Positions 51,674 through 59,678 of a stretch of DNA of 64,000 bases are shown here, piece by piece. The position numbers and the translations under genes were made by a program. The stretch covers positions 1 through 64,000 of the forward strand of contig DATBHH010000080.1 in the NCBI GenBank assembly GCA_036557525.1. Reading direction: 5' to 3'. This stretch comes from VRUE01 sp036557525 (GTDB taxonomy: Bacteria > Actinomycetota > Thermoleophilia > Solirubrobacterales > 70-9). How positions within the stretch are numbered: position 1 is the stretch's first letter; each line of letters opens with the position of its first letter. The notes under the pieces are model-generated. The model was given only the letters and a program-made list of their open reading frames with translations. It had not been told where the DNA came from and did no database searches.

Positions 51674-51820
51674 ATGCGCAGGGTAAATGCGCCCACCCCG
51701 GGGGTCGACTACTGCGCGCCCTTCGGCGGTGAGCGGCGCTCGGGCTTCGGCCCGCGTGAGCGGGGCCGCGCCGCCCGCGACTTCTTCACCTCGCGCCGAA
51801 CGATGACGGTCGGTCCCTGA
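51674..51820 (+). pseudogene. C-terminal remnant of an aldehyde dehydrogenase
   Basis: This plus-strand fragment ends VNAPTPGVDYCAPFGGERRS, GFGPRERGRAARDFFTSRRT and a stop at 51818-51820. This matches the closing segment of aldehyde dehydrogenases (PFGGxKxSGxGxREQG...FFT). The catalytic part is absent. The sequence differs from the intact dehydrogenase at 51911, so it is not a duplication of that gene. A GCCGG inverted repeat follows at about 51823-51845. Confidence 0.65.
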
Positions 51821-51910
51821 AACGGCCGGCTGATCCCGGCCGGCTAACGGCGGGGCCCGCAGCGAGGGCCCGCGTCGAGCGTCTAGTATCTCGAACTGCG
51901 GTTCCGAGAG

Positions 51911-53317
51911 ATGAATTCCTCGATCACGACACCGGACGCGAAGGAAGCACTCGGCGAGGTCGCGTTGACCGCTCCGTCAGACGTCGAAGCCATCGTCGCC
52001 GCGGCAAGCGACTCCCAGGGCCGGTGGCGTGAGCTGCCGGTCGCGGAGCGAGCGCGGATTCTCGACACCGCGGCGCGGGCGCTCGAGCCCGAGGCTCCGG
52101 AGCTCGGTCGGCTGCTGGCCGCCGAGTCGGGAAAGCCCCTGGCCCAGGCCGAATTCGAGATCGGTGGAGCGATCGCCCTTCTCCACGGGAACGCCGAGGA
52201 GGGTCGGAGGCTGGGCGGCCGAGTCCTTCCTACGGAGGGGAACCCGGGCACCGAGTGGGATCTGGCCTACACCAGGCGCGAGCCGCTCGGCGTCGTCGCG
52301 GCGATCCTCCCGTTCAACTTCCCGGTCGAGCTCTTCATCGAGAAGTGCGCCGCCGCGCTCGTGGCGGGGAACTCCGTCGTCGTCAAGCCGCCGCTCGAGG
52401 ACCCGCTGACAGTCGAGAGACTGCGTCGGGCGCTGATCGACGCCGGGGTGCCGCCCGCCGCCGTCGCGGCCGTCAACGGCGGCGCCGACGTCGGCGCCGC
52501 TCTGGCGGGAGCAGCCGAGGTCGACGCCGTCTCGCTGACCGGTTCGACCGCCGCCGGAATCGCCGTCGCCGAAGCCGCGGCGCCGATCCTGCGCCCCCTC
52601 CATCTCGAGCTTGGGGGCAACAACGCGTGCCTGGTGCGGGCCGATGCCGACCTCGACCTGGTCGCGAGCGAGGTGATCCGGGGCCGGCTGCTGATGAACG
52701 GTCAGGCCTGCGCGGCCAGCAAGCGGATCGTCGTCGACGCCTCGGTCCACGACGACCTTGCCGAGCGGCTCACCGCGGCGCTCGGCTCGCAGCGGGTCGG
52801 GCCCGCGACCGACCCGACGACGACCGTCGGGCCGCTGATCACGCCCACGGCCGCCGCCCGTGTCGAGTCCCAGATCTCGCGAGGGCGGAAGGAAGGCGCC
52901 GAGCTGGTCGCCGGGGAGGGGATCGCCGACGGACCCTACGTCGGGCCGACACTGCTCGGCTCGGTCCCGGCGAGTGCCGCGGTGGCCCGCGATGACGAGA
53001 TCTTCGGGCCGGTCTTTGCGCTGATCCCGGTCGACAGTGACGAGGAGGCGCTGGCTGTCGCCAACGCGTCCTCCTTCGGGCTGATGGCCAGCGTCTTCTC
53101 GGCTGATGTCCGCCGCGCGGTGGCGATCGGCGAGCGGATCGAGGCGGGCGGGGTGGTGATCAACGGGACCGACAATTACCGGCCGCCGGTGATTCCGTTC
53201 GGGGGGGTCAAGCTGTCCGGGCTCGGGAGGGAGGGTCTGGGCTACACGATCGCCGAGCTATCGCGGGAGAAGACCTTCGTCCTGCGCCGCTTCCGGGCGC
53301 CCGGAGACGCCGGATGA
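51911..53317 (+). CDS. NAD(P)-dependent aldehyde dehydrogenase
   Basis: A 468-residue ALDH-superfamily enzyme oxidising an aldehyde or semialdehyde to the acid. AILPFNFPVELF has the catalytic Asn. LELGGNN gives the general base Glu233. NGQACAASKRI gives the nucleophile Cys267. IFGPVFALIPV and PFGGVKLSGLGREG close the fold. Its stop overlaps the IclR gene start by 4 bp. In this context it probably finishes oxidation of the carbon skeleton released by the hydrolases or by the aminotransferase. Confidence 0.92.
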   Translation: MNSSITTPDAKEALGEVALTAPSDVEAIVAAASDSQGRWRELPVAERARILDTAARALEPEAPELGRLLAAESGKPLAQAEFEIGGAIALLHGNAEEGRRLGGRVLPTEGNPGTEWDLAYTRREPLGVVAAILPFNFPVELFIEKCAAALVAGNSVVVKPPLEDPLTVERLRRALIDAGVPPAAVAAVNGGADVGAALAGAAEVDAVSLTGSTAAGIAVAEAAAPILRPLHLELGGNNACLVRADADLDLVASEVIRGRLLMNGQACAASKRIVVDASVHDDLAERLTAALGSQRVGPATDPTTTVGPLITPTAAARVESQISRGRKEGAELVAGEGIADGPYVGPTLLGSVPASAAVARDDEIFGPVFALIPVDSDEEALAVANASSFGLMASVFSADVRRAVAIGERIEAGGVVINGTDNYRPPVIPFGGVKLSGLGREGLGYTIAELSREKTFVLRRFRAPGDAG

Positions 53318-54099
53318 GTGGTTACCGGGTTCCCGCCGTCGTGTCCGCGATCCGCGTCCTCGGCCATCTCGACGCCCAGGGCGACGGCGGGGTGACCCAG
53401 TCCGAGCTCGTTGAGGCGCTCGGCGTCTCGAAGAGCACCATGCACAACCTGGTCCGCACCCTGGAGTCGGAGGGCTTTGTCCGCCGCGACGCGAACACGC
53501 GGCGTTACTGCCTCGGCCCCGCACTGATCCCACTCGGCGCCGCGGCCCTGCGGCAGACCCAGCTCATCAGGCTCGCCTCCGACGCGGTCGCTCCGCTGGC
53601 CGCCCACCACGATCTCTCCTTCGCGGTTGCGCAACGCACCGCCGACGATTTCGCACAGGTGGTCGAGCGCTTCTACCCCCCGCAGGACGTTCACGTGGGC
53701 ATCACCCTCGGCAGCCGGTTCGGGATCTCCGAGGGGGCTCTGGGCAAGCTGCTGCTGGCCGCGATGGACGCCGATCAGGCCGAGCGCCTTCTCTCGGGGC
53801 GCAAGCTGCCCGCTCACACCGACCTCACGATCACCGACCCGGATGCCCTCCTGCGCGAGGTCGCCCGCGCCCGCGAGCGCGGCTGGGCGGTAAGCGCCCA
53901 GGAGCTGAACGAGAACAACGCGGTCGCGGCCTCGGTCTGGGGGCCGAGCGGCGACGTCGAGCTGTTCCTGATCAGTCTCGGCTTCCCCGCGCAGCTGGAG
54001 GAGGACCGCCTTGCCGAGATCGGAGAGATGCTCCGCGGAGTCGCCGACTCGGTGATGGAGGCGGCCGGCTCGACCCGCCCAGAGCCGACCCAGCCATGA
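53314..54099 (+). CDS. IclR-family transcriptional regulator
   Basis: A 261-residue regulator with an N-terminal winged helix (VVSAIRVLGHLDAQGDGGVT, LVEALGVSKSTMHNLVRTLE, SEGFVRRDANTRRYCLGPAL) and a GAF-like effector domain (residues 95-250, SRFGISEGALGKLLLA). It is coupled by 4-bp overlaps to the ALDH and the C-N hydrolase. It is the only regulator of the cluster in view and the likely ligand of the palindrome at 54995. IclR proteins commonly sense small organic acids or ring compounds. Confidence 0.92.
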   Translation: MSGYRVPAVVSAIRVLGHLDAQGDGGVTQSELVEALGVSKSTMHNLVRTLESEGFVRRDANTRRYCLGPALIPLGAAALRQTQLIRLASDAVAPLAAHHDLSFAVAQRTADDFAQVVERFYPPQDVHVGITLGSRFGISEGALGKLLLAAMDADQAERLLSGRKLPAHTDLTITDPDALLREVARARERGWAVSAQELNENNAVAASVWGPSGDVELFLISLGFPAQLEEDRLAEIGEMLRGVADSVMEAAGSTRPEPTQP

Positions 54100-54959
54100 G
54101 CGGCGCGCCGGAGTCGGTCAGGCTCGCGGTGATCCAGCCGCGGCCGGGCTCCGGCCCCGAGGAGCACAAGGTCGGGCGGGCGGTCGAGCTCCTCGAGCAG
54201 GCGGTGGCCGACGGCGCCCGGCTGGCCCTGTTTCCCGAGGGGTACCCCGGCCCGCTGCGGGCCGCGAGCGAGTACGACGCGATGCCGGACCTCGCCGCCG
54301 CCGCGCGGTCCCTCGGCTGCGGGATCTGCTGGAGCAGGGTCGAGGCCGAGGAGGAAGGGAGGCACCGGATGGTGGCGTACCTGCACGACAGCTCGGGCGA
54401 GGTTCGGCTGCGCTACGAGCGAGCCCATCCCGCGACGGGGGACGTTCACCCCACCCTCTCCGGCGTTCCGATCCTTCCCGGCGACGATCTCAAGCCGGCC
54501 GAGGTGGATGGCGTCTCGGTCGGGGTCCTGATCTGCTCGGAGCTCTGGATTCCGGAGGCCGCGCGCGTGCTGGCGGTCGCCGGCGCCGAGCTGCTGCTCG
54601 CTCCTGCGGGCGGCGGCTTCCACGAGGTCGCGCCGAACTGGCGGCTGATCGCGCGGGCGCGGGCGGTCGAGAACGAGTGCCACGTCGGCCTCACCCAGCA
54701 TCTGTTCGGCAAGGAGGAGGGCTCGGCCCTGATCGCCGGGCCGGAGGAGACGCTCGCGCGACTGATAGGGGAGGGAGTGGTCGTCGCCGACCTCGACCTC
54801 GACCGGGCTCGCTGGCTTCGCGCGACGGACGACTCGATGCGCGAGCCGAAGCCGTTCTCGTCGCTCCCGGGCCTGCTCCGGGCGCGCCGGCCGTGCCTTT
54901 ACGGCGATCTCTCCAAGCCCGTTCCAGGGCTCTACGACTACTCCGATCCTACGGCTTGA
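54096..54959 (+). CDS. Carbon-nitrogen hydrolase (nitrilase superfamily)
   Basis: A 287-residue member of the nitrilase/amidase superfamily. Glu48 (LFPEGYPG) and nucleophile Cys147 (VLICSELWIPEAARVLA) are in place. The catalytic Lys that normally appears in a YRKxH motif is Arg109 here (LRYERAHPATGD), so activity may be altered or another Lys may act. It is expected to hydrolyse an amide, N-carbamoyl group or nitrile. Its stop codon overlaps the -35 box of the next promoter. Confidence 0.85.
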   Translation: MSGAPESVRLAVIQPRPGSGPEEHKVGRAVELLEQAVADGARLALFPEGYPGPLRAASEYDAMPDLAAAARSLGCGICWSRVEAEEEGRHRMVAYLHDSSGEVRLRYERAHPATGDVHPTLSGVPILPGDDLKPAEVDGVSVGVLICSELWIPEAARVLAVAGAELLLAPAGGGFHEVAPNWRLIARARAVENECHVGLTQHLFGKEEGSALIAGPEETLARLIGEGVVVADLDLDRARWLRATDDSMREPKPFSSLPGLLRARRPCLYGDLSKPVPGLYDYSDPTA

Positions 54960-54985
54960 CACGTTTTGAGCCGCTGGGATATAAA
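54956..54985 (+). promoter_or_regulatory. Strong sigma-70-like promoter of the hydrolase/transport operon
   Basis: TTGACA at 54956-54961 and TATAAA at 54980-54985 are 18 nt apart, a near-consensus promoter that stands out in this high-GC sequence. The expected transcription start is near 54992, followed by a leader of about 65 nt with AAGGAG before ATG 55058. Confidence 0.75.
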
Positions 54986-54994
54986 GACTCTCCC

Positions 54995-55020
54995 ACTGAA
55001 CTACGTTCAGTCAGCTGAAC
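54995..55020. promoter_or_regulatory. Palindromic operator just after the promoter
   Basis: ACTGAAC (54995-55001) and GTTCAGT (55005-55011) form a perfect 7-bp inverted repeat with a 3-nt spacer. A third half-site CTGAAC follows at 55015-55020. The position, about +4 to +29, suits a repressor that blocks the promoter. The neighbouring IclR protein is the obvious candidate. Confidence 0.65.
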
Positions 55021-55057
55021 AAGCGTACTCGCTACGCGGTGCCGGAAGGAGAATTTG

Positions 55058-56566
55058 ATGAGCGCAATCCACGAGCTGGTCGACCTGGCGATCACCGGCG
55101 GTACCGTCGTCTCCCCGAGCGGCTGTCGGAGAGTGGGGATCGCGATCGACGGCGGGCGGGTCGTAGCCGTCGCCGAGGATCACCTGCTGCCGCCGGCGCG
55201 GGAGACCTACGACGCGAGCGGTCTCCACGTGATCCCGGGGCTCGTCGACACCGAGTCCCACCCCGGCTGCTACTCCCCGCTCAAGGACGACCTCGCCACC
55301 GAGTCCCGCGCGGCCGTCACCTCAGGGGTCACGACCTGGGGGGTGCACGCGCCCTCGACGCGGATGGGGCATCCAAACTTCGTCGACTTCGTCCAGCCCG
55401 ATGACGTCGTCTCGTTCCACGACTCGTTCGAGCACTTCACCAACCTCACCGAGACCGACTCTGCGGTCGACATCTTCCTCACCTACATGGTCGAGACCGA
55501 TCAACAGGCCAGGGAGATTCCCGAGTACGCCCGTGACCACGGTGTCACCTCCTACAAGCTCTACCTCCAGTCGATGAGCCCGGAGGCGGAGCCGCACTGG
55601 CCGGGCCGGCGCGCCGGGCTCGGCCACGGGTTCGACGACGGCACCTGCTGGCTGGTGATGGAGGCGGTCGCCGATCTCGGCTCCCCGGGCGTGGTCTGCA
55701 TGCACTGCGAGAACTGGGAGATCGCGCGCATCTTCGACGAGCGGCTCCGCTCCGAAGGCCGTACCGACTGGGCGGCCTGGTCGGACCGCTCGCCGCACTT
55801 CCTCGAGTCGACCCACATCCGCACCTACGGCGACATGGCCGGGGAGCTCGATTGCCCGATCTACATTCAGCACGCGACCACGCCTGAGAGCTACCGCGAG
55901 ATCCTCGAGCTGCGCGGCAGAGGCGTGACCTGTCACGCCCAGACCGGCCCGCACTGGCTGCACTTCGGCAAGGGCGAGCCGAACGCGTGGCGGATCAACG
56001 TCCCCCTTCGCTCGCGCGAGAACAATCCCAACATCTGGCGCGCCCTCCGCGACGACGTCATCAACTCGGTCGGCTCCGACCACGTCGTCTCCTGGAAGCC
56101 CTCCGACTACGAGAGCTCGTTCAACGAGAACCTCTGGGAGCTGAAGACCGGGTTCACGTCCCGGGTCGAGATGCTGTTGCCGGTCCTGCTCGAGGGCGTG
56201 CACGCGGAGAAACTCTCGCTCGAGCGGATGGTCGAGGTCGCCTGCGCCAACCCGGCGCGCATCTTTGGCCTCTACCCGCGCAAGGGCACCCTCGATATCG
56301 GTGCCGACGCCGACCTCGTCCTCGTCGACCTCGACAGGGTGGTCGAGGTCTCCAACGACCGGGTCCTGACCCGCTCGGGCTGGACGGTCCTCGACGGCCA
56401 CACGATCCACGGGTGGAACGTCGCCACCTTCCTCCGCGGTAAGCAGATGTCGCGCTGGCAGGACGGCGCCCCCGGCCCTGAGTTCATCGGCGACGCCGAC
56501 GGCGAATACCTGCGTCGGGTTCCTGGCCGCGACCTGGTGGAGCTCCAGGCTCCGCTGGAGGCGTGA
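55058..56566 (+). CDS. Hydantoinase/dihydropyrimidinase-like amidohydrolase
   Basis: A 502-residue cyclic amidohydrolase. By analogy with dihydropyrimidinases the metal ligands are Lys167 (TSYKLYLQS, carboxylated), His216 (VCMHCENWE), His272 (IYIQHATT) and Asp341 (VGSDHVVSW). The usual first HxH pair is altered: PGLVDTESHPG has Glu66 in place of the first His, with His68 kept. Ring opening of a hydantoin, dihydropyrimidine or related ring is the expected reaction. AAGGAG lies about 7 nt before ATG 55058. First gene of the promoter at 54956. Confidence 0.85.
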   Translation: MSAIHELVDLAITGGTVVSPSGCRRVGIAIDGGRVVAVAEDHLLPPARETYDASGLHVIPGLVDTESHPGCYSPLKDDLATESRAAVTSGVTTWGVHAPSTRMGHPNFVDFVQPDDVVSFHDSFEHFTNLTETDSAVDIFLTYMVETDQQAREIPEYARDHGVTSYKLYLQSMSPEAEPHWPGRRAGLGHGFDDGTCWLVMEAVADLGSPGVVCMHCENWEIARIFDERLRSEGRTDWAAWSDRSPHFLESTHIRTYGDMAGELDCPIYIQHATTPESYREILELRGRGVTCHAQTGPHWLHFGKGEPNAWRINVPLRSRENNPNIWRALRDDVINSVGSDHVVSWKPSDYESSFNENLWELKTGFTSRVEMLLPVLLEGVHAEKLSLERMVEVACANPARIFGLYPRKGTLDIGADADLVLVDLDRVVEVSNDRVLTRSGWTVLDGHTIHGWNVATFLRGKQMSRWQDGAPGPEFIGDADGEYLRRVPGRDLVELQAPLEA

Positions 56567-57345
56567 TGGCGGTCTGGGACGACGTCCTCCCCGAGCAGGA
56601 CCGGGCCGTCTACGAGGCGGCGGGGTGGGGCCGGGACGCCGGCTTCGGCAGCCGCCCGGTGCTGCTCGTCGTGGACGTCATCTACAACTTCGTCGGCGAC
56701 CGGCCCGAGCCGATCCTCGATTCGATCCGGCGCTGGCGCTACAGCTGTGGCGAGCGCGGCTGGGAGGGGGTCGCCCACCTCCGCCGGCTTATTGCCGCCA
56801 CGCGCGAGAAGGAGGTGCCGATCATCTACACGGGGATGGATCGGCGCCCCGACGGATTCGACCAGGGCTCATGGAACTGGAAGTCGAGCCGCTCCGCCGA
56901 CGCGTCCGACATCGTCGGCTCCCTCGGCAACGAGATCGTCGCCGAGGTCGCCCCCGAGCCGCAGGACGTCTACTTCGTCAAGCGCAAGCCGAGCGCGTTC
57001 CTCGGCACGCCGCTGCTTGGCCACCTCGTCTACCTCGGCGCCGACACGGTGATCACGACCGGGACGACTACGAGCGGCTGCGTCCGGGCCACCGCCGTCG
57101 ACGCCGCGCAGTACAACCTTCGCTCGGTCGTTCCCGAGGAGTGCGTCTGGGACCGGGGGGAGCTCACCCACAAGGTCAACCTCTTCGACATCCAGATGAA
57201 GTACGGCGACGTCAAGTCGACCGACGAGGTGATCTCCTACCTTCGCTCGCTGCCGCAGAGGCCGTGCGGGGAGACGACCCCGACCGGCATGCCCAACACC
57301 GACGAGAAGGTGCCGACCACGGTCGGGGACGGCCGTGAGGGCTGA
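56566..57345 (+). CDS. Cysteine hydrolase, N-carbamoylsarcosine-amidase-like
   Basis: A 259-residue isochorismatase-superfamily hydrolase whose ATG shares a base with the previous stop (TGATG). The triad is Asp in LLVVDVIYNFVGD, Lys in FVKRKPSAFLGTPL, and Cys in TTGTTTSGCVRATAVDA. The resemblance is closest to N-carbamoylsarcosine amidase and related N-carbamoyl hydrolases, which act directly after a hydantoinase. It would release ammonia and CO2 from the ring-opened product. The 20-residue tail is not conserved. Confidence 0.85.
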   Translation: MAVWDDVLPEQDRAVYEAAGWGRDAGFGSRPVLLVVDVIYNFVGDRPEPILDSIRRWRYSCGERGWEGVAHLRRLIAATREKEVPIIYTGMDRRPDGFDQGSWNWKSSRSADASDIVGSLGNEIVAEVAPEPQDVYFVKRKPSAFLGTPLLGHLVYLGADTVITTGTTTSGCVRATAVDAAQYNLRSVVPEECVWDRGELTHKVNLFDIQMKYGDVKSTDEVISYLRSLPQRPCGETTPTGMPNTDEKVPTTVGDGREG

Positions 57346-57346
57346 G

Positions 57347-57928
57347 ATGAGCCTCTCGATCCGCAGGATCGTCGCCTTCGTCGACGAGGTGCGTTCCGAA
57401 GGCGGCCGCGAGGACGGGGAGCCGCTGCGGAAAGCCGCGGTCGCCGCGGTGTTCGCGAACCCTTACGCCGGCCGCGGCTACTCGGCCGACCTCTCGGAGC
57501 TGATCGAGCCGAGCGCCGAGCTCGGCACGCTGATCGGCGAGCGCTGCGCCACCGCCCTCGGGGCGCCGGTCGAGAGCCATGGCAAGGCGGTGATGGTCGG
57601 CACCGCCGGCGAGCAGGAGCATGGCAATGCGGTGAAGACGACCACCTTCGGGAATCCCTTCCGGGAGGCGTTCGGCGGTGGCGCCGCATGGCTCCCCTCG
57701 ACGACCAAGCGGTGTGCGCCGGGCGCCCAGATCGACGTACCCCTGTGCTTCAAGGACGAGATCTGGGTCCGCTCGCACTACGACACGATCACGATCTTCG
57801 TCCCGGACGCGCCGGCGCCCGACGAGATCGTGTTGATCGGGGCGGTCGCCTCGCGTGGCCGTCTCAACGCCCGCCTCGGCGGCAAGAGCAAGGAGGAGGC
57901 GCTTGCCGAACGAGGGGAGAGCGGTTGA
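57347..57928 (+). CDS. DUF1185 (amino acid synthesis family) protein
   Basis: A 193-residue cytosolic protein matching the DUF1185/AA_synth family: IRRIVAFVDEVRSEGG, AVAAVFANPYAGRGYSADLS, GKAVMVGTAGEQEHGNAVKT and GAQIDVPLCFKDEIWVRSHY. The biochemical role of this family is not established; members recur next to amidases and hydantoinases. ATG 57347 is chosen for GAGGG upstream. It overlaps the next gene by 4 bp, so it acts with this operon. Confidence 0.8.
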   Translation: MSLSIRRIVAFVDEVRSEGGREDGEPLRKAAVAAVFANPYAGRGYSADLSELIEPSAELGTLIGERCATALGAPVESHGKAVMVGTAGEQEHGNAVKTTTFGNPFREAFGGGAAWLPSTTKRCAPGAQIDVPLCFKDEIWVRSHYDTITIFVPDAPAPDEIVLIGAVASRGRLNARLGGKSKEEALAERGESG

Positions 57929-59088
57929 GCGAGCTCCTCGAGATCCGCAACCTCGGCGGCCTCTTCAGCGGGCGCCTCGGCGACGGGCTGCGCGACGTCG
58001 AGGCGATCCGAATCGAGGACGGGCGAATCGCGTCGTTCGACGCCGGCGAGGGCGCCGAGACGGTGATCGACGCGGGCGGCGCCATCGCCGTCCCCGGGCT
58101 GATCGACTCCCACGTCCACGTCGTCTTCGGCGACTGGACCCCGCGGCAGTCCGCCCTCGGGTGGATCGAGTCCTCGATGCACGGCGGGGTGACGATGATG
58201 ATGTCCGCCTCCGAGGTCCACCTCCCCGGCCGACCGCGGGACCGCGAGGGGGTGAAGGCGCTGGCGGTCGCCGCCCAGCGGGCCTTCCGGGAGTTCCGGC
58301 CCGGCGGCGTCAAGGTCCTCGCCGGGTCGGTGATCATCGAGCCCAGCCTCGAGCCCTCCGACTTCGCCGAGCTCGCCGCTCACGGGGTCGGCCTCGCCAA
58401 GGTCGGGTTCGGCGACTTTCACCCTCAGGCCGACGCGGCGCCGCTCGTGCGCGCAGCCCAGGCGGCCGGCTTCGTGGTAATGAACCACACCGGCGGGGCG
58501 TCGATACCAGATTCCTCGCCGGTCACGATCGATGACGTTCTCGCCCTCGGCTGCGACATCATCGGCCATGCCAACGGGGGGACCACGGCGCTTCCCGACG
58601 CCGATCTGCCGCGGCTCTTCGAGGCGCCCGGCGCAATCCAGCTCGTGCAGGCGGGGAACCTCCGCTCCTCCCTGGCGATCCTCGAGATCGCCAGGGAGCG
58701 CGACGCGCTCGACCGGATCGTGCTTGCCACCGACACCCCGACCGGCACCGGGGTCATGCCACTCGGGATGGTCAAGACGGTCTGCGAGATCTCCTCGCTC
58801 GGGCGCATCCCGGCCGGGGACGCCGTCGCTCTGGCGACCGGCAACAACGGCGCCGTCCTGCGCCGGGAGGAGGGCGTGCTGGAGCCCGGCCGGCCGGCCG
58901 ACCTGTTCCTCTGCTTCGCGCCGCTCGGGTCAGCCTGGGAGGACCCGGTGGCGGCGATCGAGCACGGCGACATCCCCGGCATCGCCGCTGTCGTCATCGA
59001 CGGCGGCCTGCGGGCGCTGAGGTCGCGAAACACCCCGGCGCCCGCCGGCGGATGCGCAATCGTCGAGGGGGCGGGGGTGGGGGCGTGA
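57925..59088 (+). CDS. Enamidase-like amidohydrolase
   Basis: A 387-residue metal-dependent amidohydrolase starting at TTG 57925. HxH is His63/His65 (LIDSHVHVVFGDW). Further marks are HGGVTMMMSA, RPGGVKVLAGSVI, VVMNHTGGASIPDSSPVT, IIGHANGGTTALPD and LATDTPTGTGVMPLGM. From memory, these track the enamidase of Eubacterium barkeri nicotinate fermentation, which opens 6-oxo-tetrahydronicotinate to 2-formylglutarate and ammonia. The substrate here is therefore likely a cyclic enamide, though not necessarily the same one. Confidence 0.8.
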   Translation: MSELLEIRNLGGLFSGRLGDGLRDVEAIRIEDGRIASFDAGEGAETVIDAGGAIAVPGLIDSHVHVVFGDWTPRQSALGWIESSMHGGVTMMMSASEVHLPGRPRDREGVKALAVAAQRAFREFRPGGVKVLAGSVIIEPSLEPSDFAELAAHGVGLAKVGFGDFHPQADAAPLVRAAQAAGFVVMNHTGGASIPDSSPVTIDDVLALGCDIIGHANGGTTALPDADLPRLFEAPGAIQLVQAGNLRSSLAILEIARERDALDRIVLATDTPTGTGVMPLGMVKTVCEISSLGRIPAGDAVALATGNNGAVLRREEGVLEPGRPADLFLCFAPLGSAWEDPVAAIEHGDIPGIAAVVIDGGLRALRSRNTPAPAGGCAIVEGAGVGA

Positions 59089-59678
59089 CCGAGGTGGCGG
59101 TACCCGCACGCGAGGCCCGCACGATCGAGGTCGGCGCCGGCCAGATCCTGGAGGTGATCGACGTCGAGGGCCGCCAGGTCGGCGATCTCGCCGCCTGGAT
59201 GGCGGCCGACCCTGACGAGTACATGTCTCCGGGCCACACCCTCTCCTGCCTGACGAAGCTGACGCCCGAGGTCGGGGACAGGATCTTCTCCAACCACAGG
59301 CGGCCGCTGCTGGAGATCGTCGCCGACGAGGTCGGCCGCCACGACCTGATCGTCCCCTGCTGCGACCCGGAGCGCTACTCGCGCGACTACGGGGTCGAGG
59401 GCCATCCCTCATGCCTCGCCTCGCTGCAGCAGGCACTCGAGGAGTCCGGGCGGGATCTCCCCCTCCGCGGCGAGCAGTGCTGGAACGTGTTCATGAACAA
59501 CCGCCACGAGAACGGCCGGATCGTCACCCACGAGCCTGAGCACGGCCCCGGGTCGAAGCTCACGCTGAGGGCTCTCGAGGACATGGTCGTCGCCCTGTCC
59601 GCCTGTCCGCAGGACCTCTCGCCCTGCAACGCCTACGAACCGACCTCGATGGCGCTCGGTGTGCGAGGGGAGGCATGA
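59085..59678 (+). CDS. DUF1989 protein (urea carboxylase-associated family), copy 1
   Basis: A 197-residue protein starting at GTG 59085 in a GTGA overlap. It shows the full DUF1989 pattern: EGRQVGDLAAWMA, DEYMSPGHTLSCL, GDRIFSNHRRPLLEIVADEV, HDLIVPCCDPERYSRDYG, CWNVFMNNRHENGR and VVALSACPQDLSPCN. Two DUF1989 subunits form carboxyguanidine deiminase in guanidine degradation. No urea carboxylase or allophanate hydrolase gene is visible here, so a related deiminase on another substrate is inferred. Confidence 0.85.
   Translation: MTEVAVPAREARTIEVGAGQILEVIDVEGRQVGDLAAWMAADPDEYMSPGHTLSCLTKLTPEVGDRIFSNHRRPLLEIVADEVGRHDLIVPCCDPERYSRDYGVEGHPSCLASLQQALEESGRDLPLRGEQCWNVFMNNRHENGRIVTHEPEHGPGSKLTLRALEDMVVALSACPQDLSPCNAYEPTSMALGVRGEA

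Noticed and set aside
55021..55057. A riboswitch in the leader of the hydrolase operon, suggested by the THI5-like transporter and DUF1989 genes
   Set aside because: The leader is only about 65 nt, is occupied by the operator half-sites, and shows none of the conserved TPP or guanidine riboswitch elements I could recognise.
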